DNA from: Lachnospiraceae bacterium
Lineage (GTDB): Bacteria; Bacillota; Clostridia; Lachnospirales; Lachnospiraceae
Direction: 5' to 3'
Assembly (NCBI GenBank): GCA_017412265.1
Contig: JAFPYK010000176.1
Coordinates: 1 to 6,621 of the forward strand
DNA length: 6,621 nt
Shown: one piece after another, positions 1 to 5,452 of the stretch
Layout of the letters: each line of letters opens with the position of its first letter
Numbering within the stretch: position 1 is the stretch's first letter
Translations under genes and position numbers: made by a program
The notes under the pieces: model-generated
Database searches by the model: none
What the model saw: only the letters and a program-made list of their open reading frames with translations
What the model was told of the DNA's origin: nothing

Positions 1-52
1 GGTTCGCGGGGAGGAGCCGGCTCGAGGGGAGACAGCTTTATTATTTTAGAAA

Positions 53-66
53 TTCATTTGCATGAA
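53..66. repeat. Short perfect inverted repeat upstream of the promoter
   Basis: TTCAT at 53-57 is mirrored by ATGAA at 62-66 around a 4-base centre, about 20 bases upstream of the -35. The size would suit a half-site for a dimeric regulator, but 5-base arms arise easily by chance in AT-rich DNA. No regulator can be assigned. Confidence 0.2.
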
Positions 67-86
67 CCTTTCTGCGAATTTTTCCA

Positions 87-115
87 TGTACAAGGCGGAC
101 ATTTTCTAGTATAGT
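87..115 (+). promoter_or_regulatory. Predicted sigma-A-type promoter of the activation-protein/AraC unit
   Basis: A -10 element TATAGT (110-115, 5 of 6 to consensus) lies 17 bases after a -35-like TGTACA (87-92, 4 of 6). The start of transcription would fall near 121-123, giving a leader of about 25 bases that ends in the Shine-Dalgarno GGAGG at 134-138, 8 bases before the ATG at 147. The AT-rich stretch from about 37 to 120 stands out from the GC-rich coding DNA around it and fits an intergenic regulatory region. Inferred from consensus match only. Confidence 0.55.
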
Positions 116-121
116 TACAAG

Positions 122-133
122 TAAGGACAGGTC
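122..133. promoter_or_regulatory. Operator-like word shared with the rhaB promoter region
   Basis: TAAGGACAG at 122-130 is repeated exactly at 1752-1760, and the overlapping GACAGGTC at 126-133 occurs inverted (GACCTGTC) at 1778-1785. The site sits at the predicted transcription start of the activation-protein/AraC unit, just before its Shine-Dalgarno. A protein bound here could repress that unit, as in autoregulation by an AraC-type protein. The words are short, so coincidence is possible. Confidence 0.3.
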
Positions 134-146
134 GGAGGATTTACAT

Positions 147-791
147 ATGGAAGTTAGCAGGGACGAGGTCTACCGGTATCTGGGATATCGGGGAATTGTG
201 CCGGATGAGGCGGTTCGCGCGCGGGTCGAGGAGTGCCTTGAGAGGGTGCTTTCGGTGTCGGAGTGCAGGTTTGCGGCGAGGAGGCTGGACGTGGTGTTCC
301 CGGAGGAGGGTGTGTGCGACTTCGGCGAGATGCGGGTGTGCAGCCGGGATCTTGCGAGGAATCTGACGGGGTGCGTGCGGGCGTACCTGATGGTGGCGAC
401 GATCGGGATCGGCGTGGACCGGCTGATCGCGCGGGCCAATGTGTCGGATGTGACGGCGGCGGCGATCTACCAGGCGGCGGGCGCGGCGGTCGTGGAGGCC
501 TGGAGTGATGAGGTGAACGGGAAGCTGCTCGCGGAGGCTCGGGAGGACGGGCTGTTCGGGCGGCCGAGGTTTTCGCCGGGGTACGGGGATTTCTCGCTGG
601 AGCACCAGAGGGATTTCTCGAGGATTCTCGGGATGCCGCGGATCGGGATCAGCCTGTCGGAGTCGCTTTTGATGACGCCGAGCAAGTCGGTGACGGCGGT
701 GATCGGGCTGTCGGAGACGGATCATCATTGCCAGGTGACGGGATGCGAGGCGTGTGACCTGGGCGGGGACTGTGCGTTCCGCCGGGTGTGA
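147..791 (+). CDS. Vitamin B12-dependent methionine synthase activation-domain protein (stand-alone)
   Basis: This 214-residue cytoplasmic protein resembles the C-terminal reactivation domain of cobalamin-dependent methionine synthase MetH, which binds S-adenosylmethionine for reductive methylation of the inactive cob(II)alamin cofactor. The key signature is RFSPGYGDFSL at 141-151, matching the RxxPGY motif of MetH that contacts the S-adenosylmethionine, followed by GISLSESLLMTPSKSV at 167-182, equivalent to the KLTESFAMxPxxSV segment of E. coli MetH. The tail carries four cysteines (C195, C200, C203, C209) and ends in CAFRRV; a similar cysteine tail is, as I recall, common in clostridial stand-alone versions and could bind a metal or cluster. 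Such proteins presumably serve a MetH lacking its own activation domain; no MetH is in this window. The start at 147 is chosen for GGAGG at 134-138. The AraC-type gene follows after 9 bases, so the two are probably co-transcribed. The family is clear; the corrinoid partner is inferred. Confidence 0.85.
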   Translation: MEVSRDEVYRYLGYRGIVPDEAVRARVEECLERVLSVSECRFAARRLDVVFPEEGVCDFGEMRVCSRDLARNLTGCVRAYLMVATIGIGVDRLIARANVSDVTAAAIYQAAGAAVVEAWSDEVNGKLLAEAREDGLFGRPRFSPGYGDFSLEHQRDFSRILGMPRIGISLSESLLMTPSKSVTAVIGLSETDHHCQVTGCEACDLGGDCAFRRV

Positions 792-800
792 GGTGCCGGG

Positions 801-1754
801 ATGAATGAGATGATCCTGAGCCGGCTGTCGGCGCTGACGGAGGAGGAGCAGGCGATTCTCGCGGGGCGCGAGGTGATCGACCGGAGCCTCTATATGGATG
901 ACGGGAGCCGGGACGTGATTACGGGGGATAAGCTGCTGGCGCCGGGCAAGATGCTGGCGATCCGGCCGCACACGCGGTTTGTGCATTTCCCGGAGCATTC
1001 GCACGATTATGTGGAGATGGTCTACATGTGCCGGGGGCAGACGAGGCATATCGTCAACGGGAAGGAGATTCTGCTGGGCGAGGGCGAGCTTCTGATGCTG
1101 GGCCAGAACGCGAGGCAGGAGATCCTGCCGGCGGGAAGGGATGACCTGGCGGTGAATTTCATCGTGCGGCCGGAGTTTTTCGCGGGGATGCTCTCGTATC
1201 TGGGGTCGGAGCCGACGCCGCTGCGGACATTTGTGCTGGATACACTGCAGGGGGGCAGTGACCTGGGGTTCTTGTTTTTTAAGGTGGCGGACGTGCTGCC
1301 GGTGCAGAATCTGATTGAGAACCTGCTGTGGACGCTGATCACCGAGACGCCGAACAAGCGGGGGATCCATCAGTTGACGATGGGGCTTCTCTTCGCGCTG
1401 CTGCTGGGACACACGGAGGTGCTGTCGATGCCATCGGGCGAGCAGGAGACGGTCCTGGCGGTGCTGCGATACATCGAGGAGCGGTACCGGGACGGGAGTC
1501 TGACGGAGATCGCGGAGCAGCTGCATTATGAGATGACGGGGCTGTCGAGGCTGATCCGGCAGAGGACGGGCAAGAATTATACCGCGCTGCTGCAGGAGAA
1601 GCGGCTGTCGCAGGCGGTCTGGCTGCTGATGAATACGGATCGGACGGTGGAGGAGATCGCCGGGCTGGTGGGCTATGAGAACATCAGTTATTTCTACCGG
1701 CTGTTTGAGAAGACGTACGGGAGAAGCCCGCGGGCTTTCCGGATCTGCAAATAA
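801..1754 (+). CDS. AraC-family transcriptional regulator, probable regulator of the rhamnose operon
   Basis: A 317-residue DNA-binding regulator with two regions. The N-terminal part holds a cupin-type ligand pocket, with the HSHDYVEMVYMCRG segment at 66-79 and the NGKEILLGEGELLML strand pair at 86-100. The C-terminal part (about 217-317) is an AraC/XylS double helix-turn-helix: the first helix pair covers SLTEIAEQLHYEMTGLSRLIRQ (233-254), the second TVEEIAGLVGYENISYFYRLFEKTYGRSPRAFR (282-314). The second region has the family hallmark GYxNxSYFxRxFKxxxGxSPxxFR nearly intact. GAGGTG at 790-795, 5 bases before the ATG, supports the start, and it overlaps the end of the preceding gene. The rhaB gene begins 85 bases after the stop in the same direction. 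By neighbourhood it most likely senses L-rhamnose and activates rhaBAD, like RhaS/RhaR, but the ligand cannot be read from the sequence. Glycine codons are mostly GGG here, unlike rhaA. Confidence 0.9.
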   Translation: MNEMILSRLSALTEEEQAILAGREVIDRSLYMDDGSRDVITGDKLLAPGKMLAIRPHTRFVHFPEHSHDYVEMVYMCRGQTRHIVNGKEILLGEGELLMLGQNARQEILPAGRDDLAVNFIVRPEFFAGMLSYLGSEPTPLRTFVLDTLQGGSDLGFLFFKVADVLPVQNLIENLLWTLITETPNKRGIHQLTMGLLFALLLGHTEVLSMPSGEQETVLAVLRYIEERYRDGSLTEIAEQLHYEMTGLSRLIRQRTGKNYTALLQEKRLSQAVWLLMNTDRTVEEIAGLVGYENISYFYRLFEKTYGRSPRAFRICK

Positions 1755-1789
1755 GGACAGTTTTTATGCAAAATGAGGACCTGTCTTTT
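1752..1789. promoter_or_regulatory. Inverted and direct repeats between araC-type gene and rhaB (operator or weak terminator)
   Basis: AAGGACAG (1753-1760) pairs with CTGTCTTT (1781-1788) across a 20-base loop, an 8-bp stem including one G-T pair, starting inside the araC-type stop codon. The same stretch holds AGGAC as a direct repeat at 1754-1758 and 1776-1780, a 22-base period of about two helical turns, which is the spacing usual for AraC-family half-sites. The long loop and short T-run make it a poor terminator, so an operator for the neighbouring AraC-type regulator seems the better reading. TAAGGACAG here (1752-1760) recurs exactly at 122-130. Confidence 0.35.
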
Positions 1790-1815
1790 CGGGCTCTCAC
1801 TGTGTACAATATAGA
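1787..1815 (+). promoter_or_regulatory. Probable rhaBAD promoter (weak -35, activator-type)
   Basis: Two overlapping -10 candidates lie before rhaB: TACAAT (1805-1810) and TATAGA (1810-1815). Neither has a convincing -35 at 16-18 bases upstream; the corresponding hexamers are TGTCTT and TTTCGG. A good -10 without a -35 is typical of promoters that need an AraC-type activator, and the candidate operator repeats at 1752-1789 sit directly upstream. The 5' leader would be about 20-30 bases and ends with GAGG at 1829-1832, 7 bases before the rhaB ATG. Confidence 0.45.
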
Positions 1816-1839
1816 TAGTGATAGGTATGAGGTGTAAGG

Positions 1840-3114
1840 ATGAGATATTATCTTGCCATTGATATCGGGGCGTCTTCGGGCCGGCACATCGTCGGCTGGG
1901 CGGAGGACGGCCGGATCCGAACCGAGGAGGTGTTCCGTTTCCCGAACGGTGTGAAGCAGGAGGACGGCCATCTGGTCTGGGATCTGGAGGCGCTGAACGG
2001 ATATGTGAAGGAAGGGATTGCCGCGGCGAAGGCGCGGTTCGGGCAGATCGAGAGTCTGGCCATTGATACCTGGGGCGTGGATTATGTGCTCTTAAGGGAC
2101 GGGGAGGAAGTGCTTCCCTGCTACGCCTACCGGGATCACCGGACGGACGCGTCGGTGCCGGAGGTGCACCGGCTGGTGCCTTTTGATGAGCTGTATCTGC
2201 GCACGGGGATCCAGTTCCAGCCGTTTAACACGGTCTATCAGCTGTATGCGGATAAGATGGCGGGAAGGCTGGAGGGCGTGACCGAGTATCTGATGATGCC
2301 GGAATACCTGACCTGGAAGCTGTGCGGCGGCAAGGCGCATGAGTACACGAACGCGACGACGGGGGCGCTGATTGACGCGAGGACGGGGACATTTGACCGG
2401 ACGGTGATCCGCAAGCTGGAGCTTCCGGAGGAACTGTTCACGGAGGTTTCGCAGCCGGGAACCGTGGTCGGGACCTACGAGGGGATCCGCTGCGTGCTGG
2501 CGCCCTCGCATGACACGGCTTCTGCGGTGGAGGGCATCCCGATGGAGGAGGATGAGGTGTATCTCAACTCCGGCACGTGGTCGCTGCTGGGTGTGAAGAG
2601 CCCGCAGCCGATCGTGACCATGGAGAGCCGCAGGCACAACTGGACGAACGAGGGCGGCGTCGGCTACATCCGGTTCATCAAGAACATCATGGGCATGTGG
2701 GTGGTGAACCGCCTGCGGGAGGAGCTCTGTCCGGGGAAACCGTTCCCGGAGATCGTAGCCGAGGCGCAGGAGAGCAGGTTCGACGAGATCGTGGATGTGA
2801 ATGCGCAGGCATTTCTCTCGCCGGCCAGCATGAAGGAGGCGTTCGACCAGGCGCTCGGCAGGCACGCGAGGAAGGAGGCGGATTATTTCCGCTGCGCGTA
2901 CCGGTCGCTGGCAATCTGCTACCGCAACGCGGTGCGGGAGCTGTCCCAGATCACCGGCAAAACCTATCACAAGCTTTATATTGTGGGCGGAGGCGCGAAG
3001 AACGCGTTTCTGAACGAACTGACCCGGGTGATCGCGGGACTGGAAGTGGTCGCGCTTCCGATCGAGGCGACGGCGCTGGGCAACTTAAAGATTCAGATGG
3101 AGGCGGACAAATGA
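1840..3114 (+). CDS. rhaB: Rhamnulokinase, C-terminally short
   Basis: Cytoplasmic FGGY-family sugar kinase that uses ATP to convert L-rhamnulose to L-rhamnulose 1-phosphate. The phosphate-binding motif DIGASSGR is at 8-15, the DTWGVDYVL strand at 76-84, YRDHRT at 97-102 and the QFQPFNTVYQL sugar-site segment at 125-135. HDTASAV at 224-230 carries the expected catalytic Asp225. NSGTWSLLGV (243-252) and NWTNEGGVGYIRFIKNIMGMW (267-287) follow, then the adenosine-site IVGGGAKNAFLNELT (381-395). At 424 residues it is shorter than E. coli RhaB (489): alignment by eye keeps pace to EATALGNLKIQM (409-420), then stops after EADK, so roughly the last 50 residues are absent. The tail codons form the GGAGG Shine-Dalgarno of rhaA, and the TGA overlaps the rhaA ATG. 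The start is supported by GAGG at 1829-1832. It is the first gene of rhaBAD. Whether the short form is active is unknown; it may be normal for this lineage. Confidence 0.93.
   Translation: MRYYLAIDIGASSGRHIVGWAEDGRIRTEEVFRFPNGVKQEDGHLVWDLEALNGYVKEGIAAAKARFGQIESLAIDTWGVDYVLLRDGEEVLPCYAYRDHRTDASVPEVHRLVPFDELYLRTGIQFQPFNTVYQLYADKMAGRLEGVTEYLMMPEYLTWKLCGGKAHEYTNATTGALIDARTGTFDRTVIRKLELPEELFTEVSQPGTVVGTYEGIRCVLAPSHDTASAVEGIPMEEDEVYLNSGTWSLLGVKSPQPIVTMESRRHNWTNEGGVGYIRFIKNIMGMWVVNRLREELCPGKPFPEIVAEAQESRFDEIVDVNAQAFLSPASMKEAFDQALGRHARKEADYFRCAYRSLAICYRNAVRELSQITGKTYHKLYIVGGGAKNAFLNELTRVIAGLEVVALPIEATALGNLKIQMEADK
3099..3114 (+). promoter_or_regulatory. Shine-Dalgarno and ATGA coupling junction rhaB/rhaA
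   Basis: GGAGG at 3099-3103 stands 7 bases before the ATG at 3111, whose ATGA overlaps the rhaB stop TGA (3112-3114). This fixes the rhaA start at 3111, although its frame stays open back to 2577 inside rhaB. The same layout, GGAGGCG, then 6 or 7 bases and ATGA, recurs at the rhaA/rhaD junction, so both downstream genes are probably translationally coupled. Confidence 0.8.
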
Positions 3115-4367
3115 GTTATCAGGAAGCAAGAGAACGTTATGCGGCGCTGGGCGTGGATACGCAGGCGGCCATCGATGTGTTGAAGAAGGTACCGGTCTCC
3201 CTGCACTGCTGGCAGGGCGATGACGTGCGCGGGTTCGATACGGATCCGAACAAGCCGCTGACGGGCGGGATCCAGACCACGGGCAATTACCCGGGGCGTG
3301 CACGCAATCCGGAGGAACTGATGGCGGACCTGGACCTGGCGTTACGGCTGTGCCCCGGCACGAAGAAGATCAACATCCACGCGAGCTATGCGATCTTCGA
3401 GGAGGGCGAATGGGCCGACAGAGATGCCCTGGAGCCGAAGCATTTCGCCAAATGGGTGGAGTTCTGCAAGGAGCGCGGGCTCGGCGCGGACTTTAACCCG
3501 ACGTTCTTCTCGCATCCGATGTGCGATCCGCTGACGCTTGCCTCTCCGAATGAGGAGACGAGGCGGTTCTGGATCAACCACGGCAAGGCCTGCATCCGCA
3601 TCTCGCAGTATCTGGCGGAGGAGCTGGGGCAGCCGTGTACGATGAACATCTGGACGGGCGACGGCCTCAAGGATGTGCCTGCGGACCGGATGGGCCCCCG
3701 GGTGCGCTACAAGGAGTCGATCGACGAGATCCTCTCCGAGCCGTATGATTTCAACCTGGTGAAGCCCTGCATCGAGAGCAAGGTCTTCGGCATCGGCGTC
3801 GAGGCCTACACGGTGGGCTCCGCGGAGTTTGCCTTAAGCTACGCGGCCATGAATACGGACAAATGCATCCCGCTCATGGACAACGGCCACTATCACCCGA
3901 CGGAGGTTGTGTCGGACAAGATCCCGGCGCTGCTGGCATTCTTCCCGGAGATTGCGCTGCACGTGACGCGCCCGATCCGCTGGGATTCGGACCACGTGGT
4001 GCTCTTCGACGACGAGACGAAGGAGATCGCGAAGGAGATCGTGCGCTGCGGCGGCCTGGACGGACGCGTGAACATCGCGCTGGATTATTTTGACGCGTCG
4101 ATCAACCGCGTATCCGCGTGGGTTGTGGGCTTCCGCAATGTGGAGAAGGCCCTGTTAAATGCCCTGTTAATCCCTGCGGGCGACCTGAAGGACCTGCAGG
4201 ACCAGGGGCGGTTTACGGAACTGATGGTACGCCAGGAAGAGCTTAAGACTCTGCCGTTCGGCGAAGTCTGGAACGAGTACTGCAGGCAGTGCGGCGCTCC
4301 GGAAGACGGCACCTGGTTTGAAACCATAAAGAACTATGAAGAAGAGGTTCAGGAGGCGAGAAAATGA
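3111..4367 (+). CDS. rhaA: L-rhamnose isomerase
   Basis: Cytoplasmic metal-dependent aldose-ketose isomerase converting L-rhamnose to L-rhamnulose, the first step of the pathway. The 418 residues match the usual length (E. coli 419). Conserved stretches include VSLHCWQGDDVRGF (29-42), GGIQTTGNYPGRARN (52-66), KINIHASYA (86-94), GADFNPTFFSHP (125-136), NIWTGDG (179-185) and ESKVFGIGVE (222-231). Expected metal and catalytic residues are all present: Glu222, Asp257 and His260 in LMDNGHYHPTEVVSDK, His284 in LHVTRPIRWDSDHVVL, Asp292 and Asp294 in the WDSD pair, and an Asp in LDYFDASINR (324-333). Residue assignments follow known E. coli and Pseudomonas stutzeri enzymes and are approximate. The start at 3111 is set by homology and GGAGG at 3099-3103. 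Its stop overlaps the rhaD ATG by ATGA. Nothing suggests damage. Glycine codons are mostly GGC, a pattern unlike the two genes upstream of the operon. Confidence 0.96.
   Translation: MSYQEARERYAALGVDTQAAIDVLKKVPVSLHCWQGDDVRGFDTDPNKPLTGGIQTTGNYPGRARNPEELMADLDLALRLCPGTKKINIHASYAIFEEGEWADRDALEPKHFAKWVEFCKERGLGADFNPTFFSHPMCDPLTLASPNEETRRFWINHGKACIRISQYLAEELGQPCTMNIWTGDGLKDVPADRMGPRVRYKESIDEILSEPYDFNLVKPCIESKVFGIGVEAYTVGSAEFALSYAAMNTDKCIPLMDNGHYHPTEVVSDKIPALLAFFPEIALHVTRPIRWDSDHVVLFDDETKEIAKEIVRCGGLDGRVNIALDYFDASINRVSAWVVGFRNVEKALLNALLIPAGDLKDLQDQGRFTELMVRQEELKTLPFGEVWNEYCRQCGAPEDGTWFETIKNYEEEVQEARK
4351..4367 (+). promoter_or_regulatory. Shine-Dalgarno and ATGA coupling junction rhaA/rhaD
   Basis: AGGAGG at 4351-4356 lies 7 bases before the ATG at 4364, and that ATGA overlaps the rhaA stop TGA (4365-4367). 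The site is strong and intact, so initiation of rhaD should still occur at the original start despite the amber codon downstream. It also identifies 4364, and not a later codon, as the true rhaD start. Confidence 0.8.
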
Positions 4368-5179
4368 AAGATATCTTAACAGCACCTTTTATGCAGAGTA
4401 TGATTCAGACCTGCACCATCATGTACAACCATGGCTGGGATGAGAGAAACGGGGGCAATATCAGCCTGATGATCGATGAGTAGATCGTCAAGGAATACCT
4501 GGATGTCTTTAAGGTCATCCGCAAGATTCCCACCGGCTTCTACACCAAAGAGCTTGCAGGCAAATATTTCCTGGTGACCGGCACGGGCAAGTATTTCAAG
4601 AATGTGCAGTTTGATCCGGAGGAGAACCTGGGCCTGTTCCGCATCAACGAGTACGGCGACGGCGCAGAGCTGCTCTGGGGCTACAAGAACAAAGGGAAAT
4701 TCACCTCGGAACTTCCTGCCCACCTGATGAGCCACGAAGTGAGACTGCGGATCGATCCCGAGAACCGCGTCGTGATGCATTGCCATCCGACCAACCTTCT
4801 GGCGATGACCTATGTGCATGACCTGGACGAGAAGGCATTTACGCGGACGCTCTGGCAGATGAGCACCGAGAGCATCGTGGTCTTCCCGGACGGCGTCAAC
4901 GTCCTTCCCTGGATGCTCTGCGGCACGAATGAGATCGGCGAGGCGACGGCGGAGAAGATGAAGACCGCGCGCATCGTTGTGTGGGCGCAGCACGGAATCT
5001 ATGGCTGCGGCAAAGATCTCGACGAGGCGTTCGGCCTGATCGAGACCGCGGAGAAGGCGGCGGAGATCTATATGAAGATCGCGCACCTGCCGCTGAAGCA
5101 GACGATCACGGATGAGGCTCTGCACCAGATGGAGGAGAGATTCGGCGTGAAGGGCAGAGACGGCTGGGTTGACGCCTGA
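4364..5179 (+). pseudogene. rhaD: Rhamnulose-1-phosphate aldolase interrupted by an in-frame TAG
   Basis: RhaD is a zinc-dependent class II aldolase that splits L-rhamnulose 1-phosphate into dihydroxyacetone phosphate and L-lactaldehyde. Read from ATG 4364 to TGA 5177-5179, the frame gives 271 positions (E. coli 274) and aligns end to end, but codon 40 (4481-4483) is TAG. Before it lies the phosphate-binding motif GWDERNGGNISL, with Asn29, Gly31 and Asn32 at the same numbers as in E. coli. After it come VTGTGKYFKNVQ (71-82), the catalytic Glu116 in TSELPAH, zinc ligands His139 and His141 in MHCHPTN, and His210 in WAQHG. Termination would leave a 39-residue peptide. The next plausible start is GTG at codon 71 (4574), which has no well-placed Shine-Dalgarno and would drop the phosphate site. 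The rest shows no frameshift or decay, so the lesion is recent, a sequence error, or read through. A GAG to TAG change is the simplest origin. Last gene of the operon, so no polar effect is expected. Confidence 0.9.
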
Positions 5180-5194
5180 GTTCTCCGCTGACGC

Positions 5195-5215
5195 GCCGGA
5201 CGTGAAGGATCCGGC
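5195..5215. repeat. Small hairpin after rhaD
   Basis: GCCGGA (5195-5200) and TCCGGC (5210-5215) can form a perfect 6-bp GC-rich stem with a 9-base loop, followed by AAAAGGG and then the large hairpin at 5219-5275. With no T-run it is not a terminator by itself, but it could stabilise the 3' end of the rha transcript. Confidence 0.35.
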
Positions 5216-5218
5216 AAA

Positions 5219-5275
5219 AGGGCAGTAAAAGAGCAGGCCGCTTATGGTAAGCGGCCTGCTCTTTTACTGTGCCCT
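5219..5275. terminator. Strong hairpin, probable bidirectional intrinsic terminator
   Basis: Two perfectly complementary 22-base arms, 5223-5244 and 5248-5269, flank a 3-base loop TGG. An outer 4-bp extension (AGGG 5219-5222 with CCCT 5272-5275) is separated by a 2-base bulge. The GC-rich core AGCAGGCCGC/GCGGCCTGCT is followed by CTTTTACTG on the + strand, and the upstream arm supplies the mirror-image A-tract, so it can act as a Rho-independent terminator in either direction. It lies 40 bases after the rhaD stop and closes the rha operon, insulating it from the promoter at 5418-5447. Confidence 0.85.
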
Positions 5276-5425
5276 GTGGAATTCATTGTTCTCGATCGGC
5301 TGCAACGGGGAGTACTGCGAGGAGGCAAGAATCTCGATGTTCGCCCAGGGGCAGACATGAGTGTCAAGCCTGCCGGAGAGATCACGGGAGGCTATATCGA
5401 CAGTACTTACGATATAGGTGACGTT
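5264..5425 (-). other. Possible minus-strand gene remnant, 53 codons without a start
   Basis: On the minus strand a frame is open from 5425 to a TAA at 5264-5266. It reads plausibly as a protein C-terminus, with SRDLSGRLDTHVCPWANIEI and SPLQPIENNEFHRAQ, and its stop falls in the arm of the bidirectional terminator, as expected for a convergent gene. There is no ATG, GTG or well-placed TTG start, and a stop lies just upstream at 5426-5428. If it was ever coding it is a truncated remnant. I do not recognise the family. An open frame of this length at this GC content is also quite possible by chance. Confidence 0.2.
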
Positions 5426-5447
5426 TTATATCAGAAAATGATATAAT
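5418..5447 (+). promoter_or_regulatory. Predicted sigma-A-type promoter of the membrane protein/PrsW pair
   Basis: A perfect TATAAT (5442-5447) sits 18 bases after GTGACG (5418-5423, 4 of 6 to TTGACA), in a short AT-rich stretch within otherwise GC-rich DNA. Transcription would begin near 5453-5455, leaving a leader of about 57 bases before the ATG at 5511. The leader starts with the hairpin at 5453-5485. Confidence 0.7.
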
Positions 5448-5452
5448 ATAGA

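Noticed and set aside
1..49. Possible tail of an upstream gene ending at TAG 47-49
   Set aside because: About 15 codons can be read before the stop, but they are too few and too compositionally biased to identify. A GAGCCGGCTC palindrome at 14-23 followed by an AT-rich stretch is suggestive of a gene end but lacks a proper T-run.
141..1526. Long minus-strand open frame of 461 codons across two + strand genes
   Set aside because: It is antisense to two genes with clear family motifs, its translation is dominated by Arg, His, Pro and Leu as expected from the complement of GC-rich codons, and it has no recognisable domain.
1784..1797. Catabolite-repression (CcpA cre) site around the CG core at 1790-1791
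   Set aside because: The flanking bases do not form the TG...CA inverted pattern of the cre consensus.
2092..2970. Minus-strand open frame of 292 codons inside rhaB
   Set aside because: It is fully antisense to rhaB, is rich in Arg, His and Leu with no motif, and reflects the scarcity of stops in GC-rich DNA.
2577..3110. Upstream extension of the rhaA frame by 178 codons
   Set aside because: This part overlaps rhaB in another frame and gives low-complexity Gly/Arg/Glu-rich sequence. RhaA homology and a good Shine-Dalgarno begin at 3111.
4376..5125. Minus-strand open frame of 249 codons opposite rhaD
   Set aside because: It is antisense to conserved aldolase sequence and has no domain signature.
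4574..5179. rhaD as a shorter gene starting at GTG 4574
   Set aside because: There is no suitably spaced ribosome-binding site there. The region from 4364 to 4573 encodes clear RhaD sequence including the phosphate-binding motif, so the gene starts at 4364 and is interrupted.
5357..5446. Small + strand open frame of 29 codons with an AGGGG upstream
   Set aside because: It overlaps the predicted promoter including the TATAAT, has no recognisable features, and is short enough to be chance.
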